From positions 130,540-194,539 of the forward strand of contig VZRR01007714.1 of assembly GCA_013398015.1 (NCBI GenBank): a stretch of 64,000 nt of DNA. Direction: 5' to 3'. This document shows, piece by piece, positions 1-12,474 of the stretch. The translations under genes were made by a program, and so were the position numbers. How positions within the stretch are numbered: position 1 is the stretch's first letter; each line of letters opens with the position of its first letter. The notes beneath the pieces were generated by a model. That model ran no database searches. It was not told the DNA's origin and saw only the letters and a program-made list of their open reading frames with translations. Origin of the DNA: Oreocharis arfaki (lineage: Eukaryota > Chordata > Aves > Passeriformes > Paramythiidae).

Positions 1-989
1 CCTGCTGTTGTATTTCGTCAGTGGCTTTTGACTGTGGCATCTGACTGTTGCTGGCTGGGTTATTGCAGATCACTCTGGCTGACTGTCATGGCATCACAAG
101 TCCACTTAGAGGCAGGCACTAAGGCACAGGAGTTTGAGCCTTGGCCAGATTTTATATAATTTCATATAATTTTAAATGATATATTACTATATTAACCACA
201 AAGTCTGGGGAAGCCATGTATTGGTTAATGAGTCACAGCTGAGGTCACCTGGAAATCATCTCCTTCATGATTTGAAAATGGTGAGAAAGGAAAACTTCTA
301 TATAACTCAGTAAAAGTAAGCAACATACAAGTGCTAATCAATCTTGTCTTTTGTAAAATATGTCCCTGTTTACTGAGTGGTCACTCAGCCAAGTTACTGC
401 ATGCTTTCCTTTCACTGCTAGAGACGCGTTTGAGGTGATTCCTCTGTAGTGAGACTTCTGGCACAGGCAAACAAGTCAGTTAAATCTGAGCGATTCCTGT
501 GCACTTAGTACAGTTGTTAGTGAAATGAAGACTTAGACCTGTTGTAATTTTTGTGTAAGACCTTTTGGGCTCAGGTGGTTTTGACTGCATGTGACCTGGT
601 ATTCTGGAACTATTCAGAGTTATTGTTAATGCAGTTCTTTCTATCAAGATACCAATAAAGATTGTGTGTTTTTTCCAACTTTTATAGATCTGCCCAAACT
701 TTTTAAAATTATGGGGTTTTTTCCCATCTTTCAGACTCTATCAGTTTTTATGTTATTGGGCCAAGGTTCCACTTACACAACATGCAGTTGTTTGAAAGTA
801 ATTTTTCGTCATGGTTTTAACAACATGGCTTCAAGCAGCTGTATTCAAAACACTACCTGATTTTACATTTTAAAAAGTGTTTTGTAATTCTCTTACAGGC
901 AACGCATGTGTGTTGGGTAGAAAGAAGTAACTGCTATCTTGTATGTAAAACATCATCTGAATAAAAAGTATGATGCTTAATACCAGAAA
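1..989. other. AT-rich unique sequence, no gene seen
   Basis: No coding frame of recognisable family is visible. The only open frame of note (666-860, plus) is T-rich and hydrophobic, as expected from translated low-complexity DNA. Two AATAAA hexamers occur on the plus strand at 654-659 and 960-965. In DNA this AT-rich such hexamers arise about once per kilobase, so alone they carry no weight. Confidence 0.6.
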
Positions 990-1520
990 TCAGTTTTGGT
1001 ATTAGTCACAGTACAAATGCTTTTAGTAGTACTTGTTTCTTTACCTGAACTTGTTTCCATCTGTAGAACATGTTCAGAAGATTCTACACAGTGCAGTGTA
1101 GACATGGTGTCAGGTTTGGCTCCTGGATTCCCTGCTGCTGTGAACACCAGAGCAGATTTGCTCAGGCCAGAGCTAATCAATCCTGGCTGGATGTGGTGGA
1201 TCTGTTCCAGTCGCATTATGGACATGGCATGGCCAGAACTAATTGGTCCCAGCCACTAGAGAGCAGCCGGGAGAGTGGGATGAGATCTGCTGGGTCGGGA
1301 AGTGTTCTCAGATGCAGGGACATACGCAGGTACCTCGTGGCTTGGGTGGGTGAAGTTCAAGGGTGCTACAGCTTGGTCCCCTGGTCAAGCCTTTGCCACT
1401 GGCACCACATTTCACTTGGGCTGAGGACACTCGGGTGGTTGTTAACTGGCTTTGTGACAGACTACTCCTCTTGCAGAGTGGAGTCTCACACACCCAAGAG
1501 CCTGGCCTAGCAGTTCCAAA
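990..1520. other. GC-richer unclassified patch with overlapping open frames
   Basis: This stretch is visibly richer in G and C than its flanks. It carries the longest open frame of the window (1070-1510, plus, 146 codons) plus open frames in another plus frame (996-1259) and on the minus strand (977-1225, 1308-1493). Several frames open together in the same GC-richer DNA is the pattern of reduced stop-codon frequency rather than of a gene. The 146-codon product is rich in Cys, Trp, Arg and Ser and matches no family I recognise. A degenerate internal repeat (GGCCAGARCTAAT near 1164 and 1229) hints at an old unclassified repeat. A non-coding exon of an upstream gene is an alternative. Confidence 0.35.
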
Positions 1521-1910
1521 GTGATGATCAAAATGCTGATCAGAAGTTTGGTTTCAACATTTCTCAGTTCAAAAATAATCTAAATGTGCTGTATATATGT
1601 ATTTATGCATGCCTGCATTGTTAATCCATTATGTTGTCATGTACTATCTCAGAATTTTGTAATTGCTTCCATTTTGTATGTGTTGTTCTTATGTGCCAGG
1701 ATTTCATAACTCACTGGATGACATTTTTGCCCGATTTGTCAAGAAGGGCATGGTATTAATAACAGTATTTCGTCTTTGTTATCTGATAGACTATTTTAAT
1801 GGAGGAAAATAAAATAATTTGACTTTCATATATTTCCATTGTTGAAAAATAAAATGTTGATCTTTTGAAGATGATGACCCTGTCTTTCATATGTAAAACA
1901 ATAAAAATTG
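1521..1910 (+). other. cluster of poly(A) signals, possible 3' UTR end
   Basis: Three canonical AATAAA hexamers lie at 1808-1813, 1848-1853 and 1900-1905 on the plus strand, followed by T/GT-rich sequence. A TG-rich, TTTTGTATG-containing segment lies just before them (1660-1700). This arrangement resembles the end of a vertebrate 3' UTR read left to right. No coding sequence is visible to its left within the window, so it would have to belong to a gene outside the window or to a non-coding transcript. Chance is a reasonable alternative in AT-rich DNA. Confidence 0.2.
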
Positions 1911-4900
1911 TTGTAATCTTCTTTTGCTATATATTAGCTAGATGAGAATGTTAATGTTAGGTGTATAAGTACGAGGTTATCTCATGGGATATGAAAATTT
2001 TTGAGTTCTTTTCTGTCTCAAAAGACAAAGATTTATAGTAGTTGAGCAGTTCTAATAGGTGGTAATACGAAAGATAACTAAAAGAGCCATGGAGATGACA
2101 TGTGGGGTTTAGAAAATAATGAAACCCAGACTGGTTGAATTGAGGACTTAAAACTGGAGGACTATTTCTTTAACTAGTAAAACTTAGGCTAGAAATTCTT
2201 CAATGAGATGCAATGACATGCTTAAAGACAAATAGATTTTCTGACTCTGTAAGTAATACAGTTATATTGTAATGAAAATGCAGGAGGTGTTCCCTATGAA
2301 GCACAGCACTAATATTTCATGTATAACCAATATGGAAGTGATTAAATTGCTTTACAAGCAAAGGTTGGTAGCATGGTAACAGGAAATATTACAAGCCAAT
2401 AGTGCCTCTATCTGAAGATGTATTGTTTTGTGGTGATGAAATATTGTAATAACCTTGCACACCTCTGGAGAAGAACCTCAGCTATAGCTCTCTGGCGTTA
2501 TTTTTCAAACAGTATAATTATTCTGCTTTAATAATTTTTATGCAAAGAACAGTTAAGAGTAAACAGAAACATAGGAATGCAATGACCATATTAAATGTTA
2601 ACAAATACATAAAAGTCAGGCTAATACATAAGTATGCAAATAGAAATAAAATATTTTTTCAAAAGTAAAAGTAGTTGATTGCCAAGTGGGTTTCATATTA
2701 ATGTCCTTATCCAAAGCCCACTGGACTAACTAAAAGTGATCTCTAGCATCTCAGTTAAATTCACTGTTGAGTTCCTTACCCTCTTCCATAAGAGTGAAAA
2801 GCCAGGACTTCCCTGAATTTCAGTGAATCCAGTTTTCAGGACTTGGGTAGCTTCAGTGTATTTAACAGCTTTCTCTTGAACACAGTGTAGCAAAGATTTA
2901 TACTTTCCTTTTGCACAAAAACTGTAGCCTGGGGCTTTATTGGGATAGTATTTGTACTGAATTTGCTCTTTTAATATTTGTTTACTGTTAGGAATACCTT
3001 GTTCAATTTTTGTACTACATTTGTTCTGGAAATAATGAGAGAGGGGAAAAAAGTGAAAACTGTGTGAGTTTGGGTGAGAAATTCAAGTTGGCAATACAAT
3101 TAATATTAAATTTGACATGCATTTTAAGGTTTTAAAGGAGATTTGAAATAAAATAGTATGCTCTGTTGTATAAGGTTGGTTTGAGCATTGCTAGAAAGCT
3201 TGTATATTTTTTTATGGTTTTCCCTGAGTGTAAAGTTTGCAAAACTGTTTTTATTTTTTTCTCTTCTGATCCAGCTAGATTTTCATACAGAGGAAGGCAC
3301 GCCACATATATATGATCTTCGTTCCTTTCAGATACATAACTCTTTCATCATTTGGGGAGCTCATATAACCCAGTTATTTCTTGTTATGAGGGAATCCAGA
3401 ACTGTACTAAAAGCTTTTACCTACAGATTTTTGTGCCTGTTAGCTTAAAAGGGAAACAGCTTTCCCCCTCTTCTTGCTATATTGTATAGTGGTATGACAA
3501 TAGTTCTTTTAATTAGCTCATTAAGACGTATATAGAAACCTGACTTGGCAGACCTAAATTACATAAACATAAAAGAAATGTCAGTAGGATGTTTGTTCAT
3601 GAGATGAGGATCTCGCTGAACAAGAGACTGCACTACTACTACTAAAACTTTGCATCAAGGTTGAATCCATAACACTGTACCAGCTATACCACATTCAACT
3701 CTTGATGGAAATGCATTTTGAACTCCAATGTTTACTCAATATGGAAGTGATGAATACATGGCTCTAATAGAAATGTCATTTTTTGTGCGAGGTAGTTACC
3801 CAGTGACTGAAGATGAGTACTTCGGTTCAGGCATTGGGCAAGTCGGTTAGCACTGTTCTAACTAGGACTTATTTCAATGGCATTTTATTAAATATGCCAG
3901 TTTCTGTATAGTATTTGACTTCAGGTGGTGGTGACACAGGACTTCTTGGAAAATGCATTTCTGCTTCACCGTGTGAGATGTCCAGGGCCCTGTTCTAGGG
4001 TCATGTCAAAACTTGGCATAAACTCATTATGTGAATTTAATTTACACTTTTTCAGGGTCAGTTTCACTAAAGGGTACCAAGGAAGATGCCTGAAGTATAG
4101 TCACACAGCACATGCTTTGCTTTTTATCAGAGAGGTATCAGTCAACAGAGCGGGGGTGGTTGTTGTCCTGTTCAACTGAAAGGAGAGATTTCGTTCCCTT
4201 TAGAGGTCTGTAACAGTTCCCGAGAGAACTTCCTGAAGGGAAAGGATAAGGCTGTCCTGCTTTTGCTATTTTCTGTGGCTAGCTAACAGGTGCTGTTTTT
4301 TCTTCTGTCCTGGAACTGCTTTTTGACCATGCACAGGGCTGCATGCCAGCGGAGGCTGATGTAGATCAGTACAAAAATAGCGAACTAGCCTCTGCCTAAA
4401 TGTGCTAACCTGACCAGCCTCATAGCATCGCGCTTGAAGGCTTGACTTGCACTGGGGAAGTTAACTGTCTGCTGTAACACCCTCTCCCTGGCAGAGAGGG
4501 GCAAATTCCTAAATGCTGGTGGAGGGTTCTGTTCATTTGTGAAGTATTAATGAGCTTTTATTATTCTGGTATTACCTTTAAAATATTTTATGGTGTGTTA
4601 AAATGAATAACAATGTCACAGCAGCCATGTCTTATTCATGAGGTGTGATGCATGAGCATGAAACTCATTGTTTTTAAACGAGGACTAATTTCTGGCTTTC
4701 CCCAGATATTAACTAAGTTCACTTAAATCGATTTTGGATGACACAAGAAGCAATAGTCTACTTAAAAGCTTATAGTTCTTTGAAAATACTTGCAATTCCA
4801 TTCAGTATGTTAGTGAAGTCCAACCAAAAGACTTCAGTGTTCCGCAAAATAAATCCAGGGTCTTCATTCTTTCCAGCGTGCTGGGAGTTACATTTTCCAT

Positions 4901-7900
4901 CTAAAATGGATTTCTAGTTCATGATTATAATTCTTGTATAAATGGTTAGTTTTTATTGGGAAGATATTTCTTGGTTTGGAAAAATACTTTTTTTCCTTGG
5001 TGCTAAAATCATTGAGGTGGGAGGTTTGCAAGAGAAACTTCAGTATCAGAACCCAAACGAGGCAAAGGGCTAAAAATGCATCTTAAGGACCATTAGTCAG
5101 AACGATCTGAGCTGACAGTAGCCAAGATTGTTTTATATATGAAGTTCATCAAATAGAAAGTTGGTTTCTTTAGCTGGAAAAAATGCCTAAAGGGGTACAT
5201 TTATGCTGCAGTTGCTAGGGAGCAGCCTTTACTGTATCTGTGGGATATAATGGGAGTCGTGTAAAATGCACTATGCTGATAATTTACCTCAGAGTGGTTA
5301 GAGCTGAATATTACAGTCACAGAGCACATCTCATTGTACAAAAAATGGAGATGGATGTTCTCAGTAATGTTAGGTGACAGAGCCACTGTGGTATACAAGG
5401 CACAGTACACATGTCAGTAGGCTGACAGGAGCATGTCAGTCCTACATGATCCTTAGGTGGGGCTATGATTAAGTGAGCAAAAAATTAATACATTGGCTAG
5501 ATGGGAGGAAAGAACACAGCAGAGGAGAAAAAGTAAAACCTGTGTTTTGATGTATCTGACAGATGTCTGGAATGAACAAAGTCCTGAGAATCCCAAATAG
5601 TGTAGTATTTTTTAAAGACCATTTCACTTGACTGAAGTTTGTGGTACCAGTAGTATGTTTAAGGAAATGAGGATGGGTAAACCGGGGGGGGCGGATCTGA
5701 CTAACCCTGCTCCAGAGTGAAAATGCTCCACTGCATTTGGAAACAAAGCTGCTTAGCTAGGAAATGTCAACACCTGTAATATAAATCTCTATAATTACTT
5801 GGTTATAGGACTTCGTAGTTTTATTTCAGAATCTGTCAAATTGGAATTATTTTGGTTCAAACCACAACACAGTTCAATATCATCAAAACTGTAAATGCAG
5901 TACATAAATTATACAGCTATACACTGGTTTCTTGTTTTTATAGCATTAAGCGTTTCCAAAAATTATCAAAATATTGCTATAGATTTCCATTTCAATATAA
6001 TAGTTAAAATCTCACCAATATTTTGTTCCTTACTGCATCAATGCAGTGATACTGTCTTGAAGTTAATTGCTTCACTCATTTGAGCACTGGTGCAAGTTTG
6101 TCTCACGTACTGTACATAGAGATTGAATGTGTTTTCCTCAGCAATTACTGCAGTTGTTCAAAGTGAATTAGAAAATCAAAAATGTTAGGAATATTCTTTA
6201 ATTAGATGATTAAAGAACCCAGCAAGTAGTGTGATGCTCAGATGAAAACAAAAGGTATTCCATAGCATTTTTAGGCCATGGTAGAATTCAGATAGGACAA
6301 GAGTTGTACTGTGCAGTGAAAGTGCCACAAAAGGGTTTGCAGTTTCTTGAAATACTGTATGGCATATATTTATAGTCTTCAAGCAATTTTATCTTTCCAG
6401 GTTCAGCTGCCTCACCTTGAAAGAGGCTTTCAATAAGCAATCTTACAGTAAGCTGTCTGAAAACATGATGTTGTTCCTAACAACAATTTGAAACCCATTG
6501 GACTTGGCCTTCATAAAAGAAGAAGAGAGACTGTCAAAATGCAGCTGAAGTTAATGAAGTTATGTACACTAGCTACACTAGCCAAAGATTTAAAAAACTC
6601 CCTTTCATAATCTGCTTTTGCAGATTATTGACTTCTCCAACCTTTTCTAAATGTTAGAGGGTTTTTTCTTCTCTAATCAGCCTTTAGGTTTTTGACTATT
6701 CCAACAGTTTAGCTCCTGTAATTTTTTCATAAAGATCCAACTTTTCTTTTTCCCAAAGACATCTTTTGTTATTGAAGAAACATCTCAAATTGATTCCAAA
6801 GGCTCTGTTCACAGTACAGTCTTTAAGTGATGCCTCCTTTTGAATAGCTTTGTTCCACATGCATTGTTCTGAGAAGCAGTTTCTAATTTCTGAAATGCTC
6901 TTTTTTAAATAAAATACAATATGACTGATTTCTCTTTGGATTATATTATTATAAGCTTTAATTAATATTACATACTATAGATAAATATTCACATTTTTTC
7001 ATTTAGCTGTTTGGGTTTTCCTTTGTGAATGAAGCATGTAAAACTAATAATTCAAAAGAAAACAGGACTAGACATTGTAGTTGCTGTTACATGTAGTTTT
7101 CTGGTATCCCACTTTTGTTCTACTTCACTTCTGAAATAGCATAATGCATTTCTGTTAGTAACACAAAGAAGAATATTTTGTAAAGAAACAGTCTGACATC
7201 TGGAAAATATTTTAATCTATCTCTTACAATATGAAATACATTATTTCTATTCCTTCTTCTATTCAATTTAAGTGTTCAGACTTGGACAGTAAGCATGGGA
7301 AACACCAAGGAACAGTCAAATACTTTTGCTTTCCTTAGTACAGTGAAATTATCTACCTGGTTTTTTTAAATGTCTACTGTTGTAAATCTCCCAGAGATAA
7401 CTTTTTTCAGTTGAAATGTTTGGTACTTACAAGAAGACTGTTGGGATTTTTTACCAGTAATGATCCTAATACACACATAAACAGTTTCTAAAATAACCTT
7501 GAAAAGTCCGTATAAAAGCTACCTAGGACTAAGAGGTTGTTATGCATTCTTTCTGAAGCATTAGAGCAGTAAGAAAATCATTAATTGTAGTTGATGTGTA
7601 GTTTGGCATTTTTCAAGTCTTTTTTCTTGCCCCGGATAATGCCTATTTTATTTAATATAGCAGATTGGAGGTTGTGCCTCTGTTGCAACTTTTTTGTATT
7701 AGATTTATAGTTTGCTTTCCAAGTAACTTAACTCTATGAAAGGACAGTTGCTTTTTTTTTTACAAACCCGAAGCAGAAGATTTGATGCAAAGTGCTGGAT
7801 CCAAATAGCTAACGTCTTATGGGAGGAAGGGGCAAAATAAATCTACAACTGGAGTATAAATGTTTAAATGGGATGTGATTTGCCCATTCTGAATACCAGT

Positions 7901-8119
7901 GCTGTCTGGATCTCTCAGCCATAAATTGAAATCTAGTTTTTTCTGAAGTACAGCTCTAATTTCTTAGCACCTTTTTGTAAAACTAGTCAAAATTTTGTTC
8001 TATCTTCTTTAAAAACAACACTTTCAATCTGCAAATGCCACCTGAGTTGTCAAATATTCCCAGAGACTATATGGTCACACTCAATCTTACATGATAAAAT
8101 AATGTTTTTCTTTTATGTC
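1911..8119. other. unique AT-rich sequence, no gene seen
   Basis: About 6.2 kb with no recognisable gene or repeat. Open frames are 60-86 codons long, for example 3188-3448, 3925-4179 and 5895-6083, and they look random. Local structure is limited to an imperfect hairpin at 3649-3711 (listed separately) and a run of eight G at 5684-5691. A short stretch at about 4550-4670 has the look of conserved non-coding DNA, but I cannot test that. Confidence 0.55.
3649..3711. other. imperfect inverted repeat, hairpin candidate
   Basis: The arm at 3653-3666 pairs with 3693-3707 over 14 base pairs with one bulged base, around a 26-base loop. Outside a single G-G mismatch (3652/3708), three more T-A pairs can form (3649-3651 with 3709-3711). 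Size and shape are within range for a small structured RNA or a microRNA precursor, but the stem is short for the latter. It could equally be a chance inverted repeat. I do not recognise a known microRNA seed in it. Confidence 0.3.
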
Positions 8120-8246
8120 TGTTGTGGTTTAAACCCAGTCAGCAACCAAATGTCACACAGCTGCTCACTCACTCCCCCACCAGTGGGATCAGGGAGAGAA
8201 TCAGAAGAGTGAAAGCCAGAAAACTCATGGCTTGAGGTAAAGACAC

Positions 8247-8252
8247 TTCAAT
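8247..8252 (-). promoter_or_regulatory. degenerate poly(A) signal position in the LTR
   Basis: On the minus strand the sequence reads ATTGAA, within CCTATTGAAGTGTCTTTACC, where this LTR family carries its polyadenylation hexamer. The copy differs from a canonical hexamer here, a sign of decay after insertion. This is inferred by comparison with the family as I remember it. Confidence 0.45.
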
Positions 8253-8434
8253 AGGTAAAGGAAAAGCTGTGCACACAAGCAAAGCCAAACAGGGCACTCA
8301 CCCACCAGTTCCCATGGGCAGGCAGGTGTTCAGCCATCTCCAGGGCAGCCAGGGCTCCACCACACGTAACACTGACTGGGGAAAACGAATGCCATGATTC
8401 CAGTTGTCCACCCTCTTCCTCCTTCTTCTCCCAG

Positions 8435-8443
8435 CTTTATATA
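8435..8443 (-). promoter_or_regulatory. TATA box of the LTR promoter
   Basis: On the minus strand the sequence reads TATATAAAG. It sits near the middle of the LTR, where the U3 promoter of this family places its TATA box. The matching orientation supports the minus-strand call for the whole element. Whether the promoter is still active cannot be judged from sequence. Confidence 0.65.
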
Positions 8444-8717
8444 CTGGACATACTTTCATGGGGTCTGGAATGTCCCTTTGGTCACTTGGGGTCACCTGTC
8501 CCAGCTGTGCCTCCTCCCAGCCTCCCAGGCACCCCCAGTTCCCTCCCCAGTGTGGCCATACAAGGAGCAGAAAGGGCCTTGGCTCTGTGCAAGCCCTGCT
8601 CAGAAATGACAAAAACGTCTCTCTATTTTCAACCCTGTGTTCAGCACAAATCCAAAGTACAGCCCTCTACTAGCCACTGTGAAGAAAATTAATTCCTCCT
8701 CAGTCAAAATCAGTACA

Positions 8718-10787
8718 GTCTGTGAAGGAAGATGTGATTTTTAAGTAAATACCTCTCCATGAGAGTCATTCATAGAGATTGCAGTTAATTGATATTTTGC
8801 TGGAGTTACTCTTGGTAGTTCTATTCACTGAGGTCTGTTACAGCAACATAGTTCAGTTTGTGAGATAGCCATATACCTTTGCAAAATAGTCATATTTCAT
8901 TTTAGAGCCATTCCACCATTATTGGTAGAATTTGTAATTTTTGCTGTCAAGAAAAAGCATTTTTAAGGGAGGGAAATATCTTCTAGTAAGCTGTATTTTC
9001 ACAGACTTTAGCTTCCAATCTGATGGGATTGTTGACAATCCTCTGATTGATTTCTTAGGTCAACTGAGAATTCAGGGTTTCATCACAAATAAAAATTTGT
9101 GAAGTCAACATGATAAGCGATGTCTTGCTACTGCCTGCTAATGTCTTTGCACTTCCAGTACTTTTTCATTTTTAAATACTACTACAGAGGAAAACAGTAT
9201 TGTAATAGTAGTGGGTTCTAATTTTATCAGTCATGATACTTCTTGTTGATTTGTTTGCCGGAAAGAAAATTAAGTAGGCTTTAGCACTGAGCTGTTAAAG
9301 CCCAGATATTTACAGGAGGCAAAGTGAACATCTGTGAAATCTCTTGTTTCCAGAGCAGAAGTCACCCAAAAAGTGTAGGCACTTATATGCACATCCTGAG
9401 CCCTCTCAGGAAAATGATCAGGAATTTGAGGTGTGGTGTAGGGAAAATACTGGAATGCTGCTTCTGCTCCTTTAATAAATATCTATAGATATTGCACCTG
9501 AGCTGTCTAAATTGCTGTGTCCAAGCAGGGGCTGGCATTCATTTAGTTTGGTTGGTTTACACCACATACATACAATTCTTGAATGTTCAGAGAAAGCAAT
9601 TGTGTGACTTGTAGAGTAATTCAAAGCCGTAATTTCAAGGTGAAATGATGACGTCTTTAGTGCCATATATTCTGTAGTCTTAATGCTACATTGTTCCTGA
9701 TGAATATCTTACCTAGATAGTACCTGCATGTTTACAAAAGGCTGAATGAACTTTGGGCTGCTCACAGACAGGGACTGTGGGAGGGACGACTCTTCCCTGC
9801 TGGTTTGTGTTGGAATCACAAGCCAGGGCTGGAAGCTGTTTCAAGGTGACAGCACTGTAGCTGCTCAAGGATGTAGCCTAAGGCAGTATACCTCTACATT
9901 GTAATGTTGGTACAATATGTGTTTAGACATACATTAAAAAGTTTGGCCTTGCTGTGCAGAAGTGATCCAGAGATTCTGAACAGTAGTGAATCATCTCATT
10001 CTGCCATTACACCCTTAATTTTCACTGCAGTGTTTACCCCAGCATTTCCACCCAGCTCTGGGATGGCTCTAAACTGGTTATTCAAGTTGTAAGAAAAAGA
10101 AAAGGATCGAGAGCAGCGAGACAAAATAGAATCTACAGTGAATCACAGCCAAGGTCTAACAATCCTGTTCTTCCTAATAAAGATTGCACTATTGCAGCTC
10201 AGCAAGCAAGTATTAGATTTCAAACAGTAGTTTTGACTCTTTAAATTCCCTTAGTCCCACCCACAGCTCTATTTTCTGAGAGAAAAGATGCTTCTACAGT
10301 GAAGTTCATGTAAGTTAGATAATCCTACCAAGTGGTTGGATTGTGCAAGAAAGACCAGGTTGTCTCCAGCTGTCCAAAGATGGAGGTGAGGTTGGACAAA
10401 GCAGGTAGCTGCATTTCAATCAATGGAGAAGAATTTAAGGTGAATTGTGTTAAAGCTGGCTAGTGTCAGTCTGCCCAGGCAGTTATCACCTGTTCCTCCC
10501 TACCCACAGATCAGCTACTCCTTCTAGAGCCTCATAAACCTATGTAAGAAAGTCTGTCAGTGACAATTATATTAAGTAGAGACTGACCAATAAGAAATTT
10601 CCTTCAGCTTGCTGCATTGTGGCATCAAGTTCTAAACCATGGTTGACCCCAGTTTCCAGCTCTAAGGATGGTGAATCAGGCATGAATTAAGTTATGTTGC
10701 CAAGATCTCCTCATTGTGACTTATAAATAAAGTTGCAGGAGTTGCACTGCGGGTGAGCTTTGTTATGATAGTGTCCTTTGGTAGGTG
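8718..10787. other. unique sequence, no gene seen
   Basis: No recognisable gene. Open frames of 62-64 codons (9472-9666 minus, 9904-10092 plus) show no family resemblance. A perfect 16-base palindrome, AATATCTATAGATATT, lies at 9478-9493. The segment at 9740-9880 is slightly GC-richer, without recognisable repeat character. Confidence 0.55.
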
Positions 10788-10924
10788 TCATGCAGTCTCC
10801 TTCTCTGGAGATACTCAAAACCTCCCTGGATGTGATCCTGTGCAACCTGCTCTAAGTGAACCTGCTTTGGCAGGGAGCTTTGACTGGATGGTCCCATTCC
10901 AACCTCAGCGATTCTGTGATTCTG
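10788..10924 (+). mobile_element. CR1 retroposon fragment, 3' end
   Basis: This is the last ~140 bases of a CR1 LINE in plus orientation. It contains the CR1 3' landmarks TCTGGAGATACTCAAAACC, CCTGGATGTGATCCTGTGC, GCTTTGGCAGGG and TCCCATTCCAACC, and it ends with ATTCTGTGATTCTG, the octamer tail typical of CR1. It is 5'-truncated, as nearly all CR1 copies are, and has lost some bases between GGATGGTCCC and its neighbours compared with the usual form. The copy is diverged, so it is old. A 62-codon open frame across it (10753-10941) is not a gene. Confidence 0.9.
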
Positions 10925-11834
10925 CATTCCTCTGGGAATGAAGCTGAGAATTCTGATTATTTGGGGTTTTTTAACTGATGAAGGTACCTAAATCAGTAAT
11001 TTAGCTTCTTAATTTAGCAGTTGCTTTTAAAAGGCAAGTAAGAAGATCCACCGAGGAACTACACCCTTGTATATTCTTGCAGATTGTGGAAATGCTGAAC
11101 AGGCATCACATGTTCCATGTGGGTTATGCTCATTTAGTGCAGACTTGGTTCTGTTGTTTGTTGTTGGGGTTTTTTTAACTTCCAACTAATCTTGAGGAAA
11201 CTCGTGATCAGCATTTCCTTGATGATAAATGAAGGAAGTAAACAACTAAGAGCTCCTTGTCTGCTTTTCTGAAGTATGGGACCACTCTGATAGCATCCAC
11301 GAAATAGCAGGCTCGTTTGTACTTTCCTACTCTCCAGCTGCTGTGTTTGGTATCATAAGATATGGGGTCAGGATGGAATGCCAGAATTACTCATTCTTTG
11401 ATGAATGAGACTTTGATGAATAGGAAAGAGGGTTTTGTTCACCTGTTTTCTAAATAGAATGTGAGGCTGTACAAGGATCATTCAATAGCGCTGTATGAGG
11501 GATATCTGCTATACTTGCATTAGAAAATCTTAAAGGTAAATGACAGATCATTGTTTCCCTTTCCGAGAACAGAAAATTGGCATGGAATAGCAAGAGCTTG
11601 TAGTCAAAAGAGAGGCCCCTAAAGTCACAAACTTCTCATAAGCATTTGTCGGTAATATATGGTATATGTCCATGTGTCTGGCTCATTTTCCCCAAACAGA
11701 ACAAGGATTTTCTGTGGTCTAGTCTGGTATGTTCTAGACATTCAAAACAAAACAGAACAATTGGACTACATATATATTTTATAGTCTTCATGAATCTGTT
11801 TAGATTTATAGCCCTCTAAAATTATGGGGGGGGA

Positions 11835-11863
11835 AAAGGTGTATCTGGTAAAGATACACCTTT
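11835..11863. other. perfect 11-bp inverted repeat (hairpin)
   Basis: The arm AAAGGTGTATC (11835-11845) and its exact reverse complement GATACACCTTT (11853-11863) flank a 7-base loop. A run of eight G (11826-11833) lies immediately to the left. No U-tract or RNA-family context identifies a function. Confidence 0.8.
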
Positions 11864-12382
11864 CTGATAATAGCAGTTTAATTAAGGATTGTTTTTCACC
11901 AAAATCAGTGGTCCTCCAGAAAATATCATATCTAAATTCTAAATTGCTGTTAATAGCAATTAAAATTAAGATTACTGTCCACCACTGGCATTCTTTGTCA
12001 CACATCTGATGACAGAAAAGATGGGTATGATGGTACCGGCCTCCTTGGCCTTGCTGCCAGTCCTTTATTAACTCAAGTAGAAAACTTGGCAGGTGGAGTT
12101 GGGCTTCTGACCCTTTGAGGAGGGCATCTCCCTTTGACAGAAGAAACTGTTTCAAACCACAAGTCAAGAAACAGGATTAATAGGTCTGAAAAGCAGTTTT
12201 GTGCAGACCACAGCCAGCACAGAAAAGGTTAAGGCAAGATTCAGACAACCAGTAAAGGCAGAGAAATGAAGAAACAGGGATGTGGTTATGTGGCTGTTAC
12301 TTTGTTTACTAGTGACCACACCGAAAACTAATTGTCATCTCTAGAAAACTGAAGGAATTAGTCATCAGGTTATGTTGGAAAC

Positions 12383-12474
12383 CTCAAAAAAACCCTAAAC
12401 CCACAAACAGAAAACCAACAATAACAAAAAAACAAAAACAAACAAGAAAAGCCCCTAACCAAACCAAAAACCCA
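12383..12474. repeat. A/C-rich low-complexity stretch
   Basis: About 90 bases consist almost entirely of A and C in irregular AAC/AAAC units with very few T or G. It is simple low-complexity DNA, not a telomeric array and not a poly(A) tail of a recognisable retrocopy. Confidence 0.8.

Larger units (their letters stand above)
8120..8717 (-). mobile_element. solo LTR, avian ERVL-like endogenous retrovirus
   Basis: This is a long terminal repeat of about 598 bases lying on the minus strand, with its 5' end at 8717 and its 3' end at 8120. It has the TGT...ACA terminal inverted bases of retroviral LTRs and closely follows an LTR family that is very common in bird genomes. The shared landmarks are the 5' opening with AATTAATTTTCTTC, the TATA box, the conserved TCTGATTCTCTCCCTGATCC block, and the 3' end in GGTTTAAACCACAACA. 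No internal retroviral sequence flanks it on either side, so it is a solo LTR left after recombination between two LTRs. Target-site duplication is not clean: only GTC (8117-8119 and 8718-8720) is shared, consistent with an old insertion. A 104-codon minus frame (8298-8612) inside it is not a known protein. The family assignment is from memory of the sequence. Confidence 0.88.

Noticed and set aside
1070..1510. 146-codon plus-strand open frame, the longest in the window
   Set aside because: Other frames are also open in the same GC-richer DNA, the product is rich in Cys, Trp and Arg with no recognisable domain, and no splice or start context supports it.
8298..8612. 104-codon minus-strand frame
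   Set aside because: It lies wholly inside the solo LTR, which does not encode protein in this family. Its openness reflects high GC.
12383..12474. Telomere-like repeat (contains AACCCTAAACCC)
   Set aside because: Only one partial unit is present and the rest is irregular A/C-rich DNA, so it is not an interstitial telomeric array.
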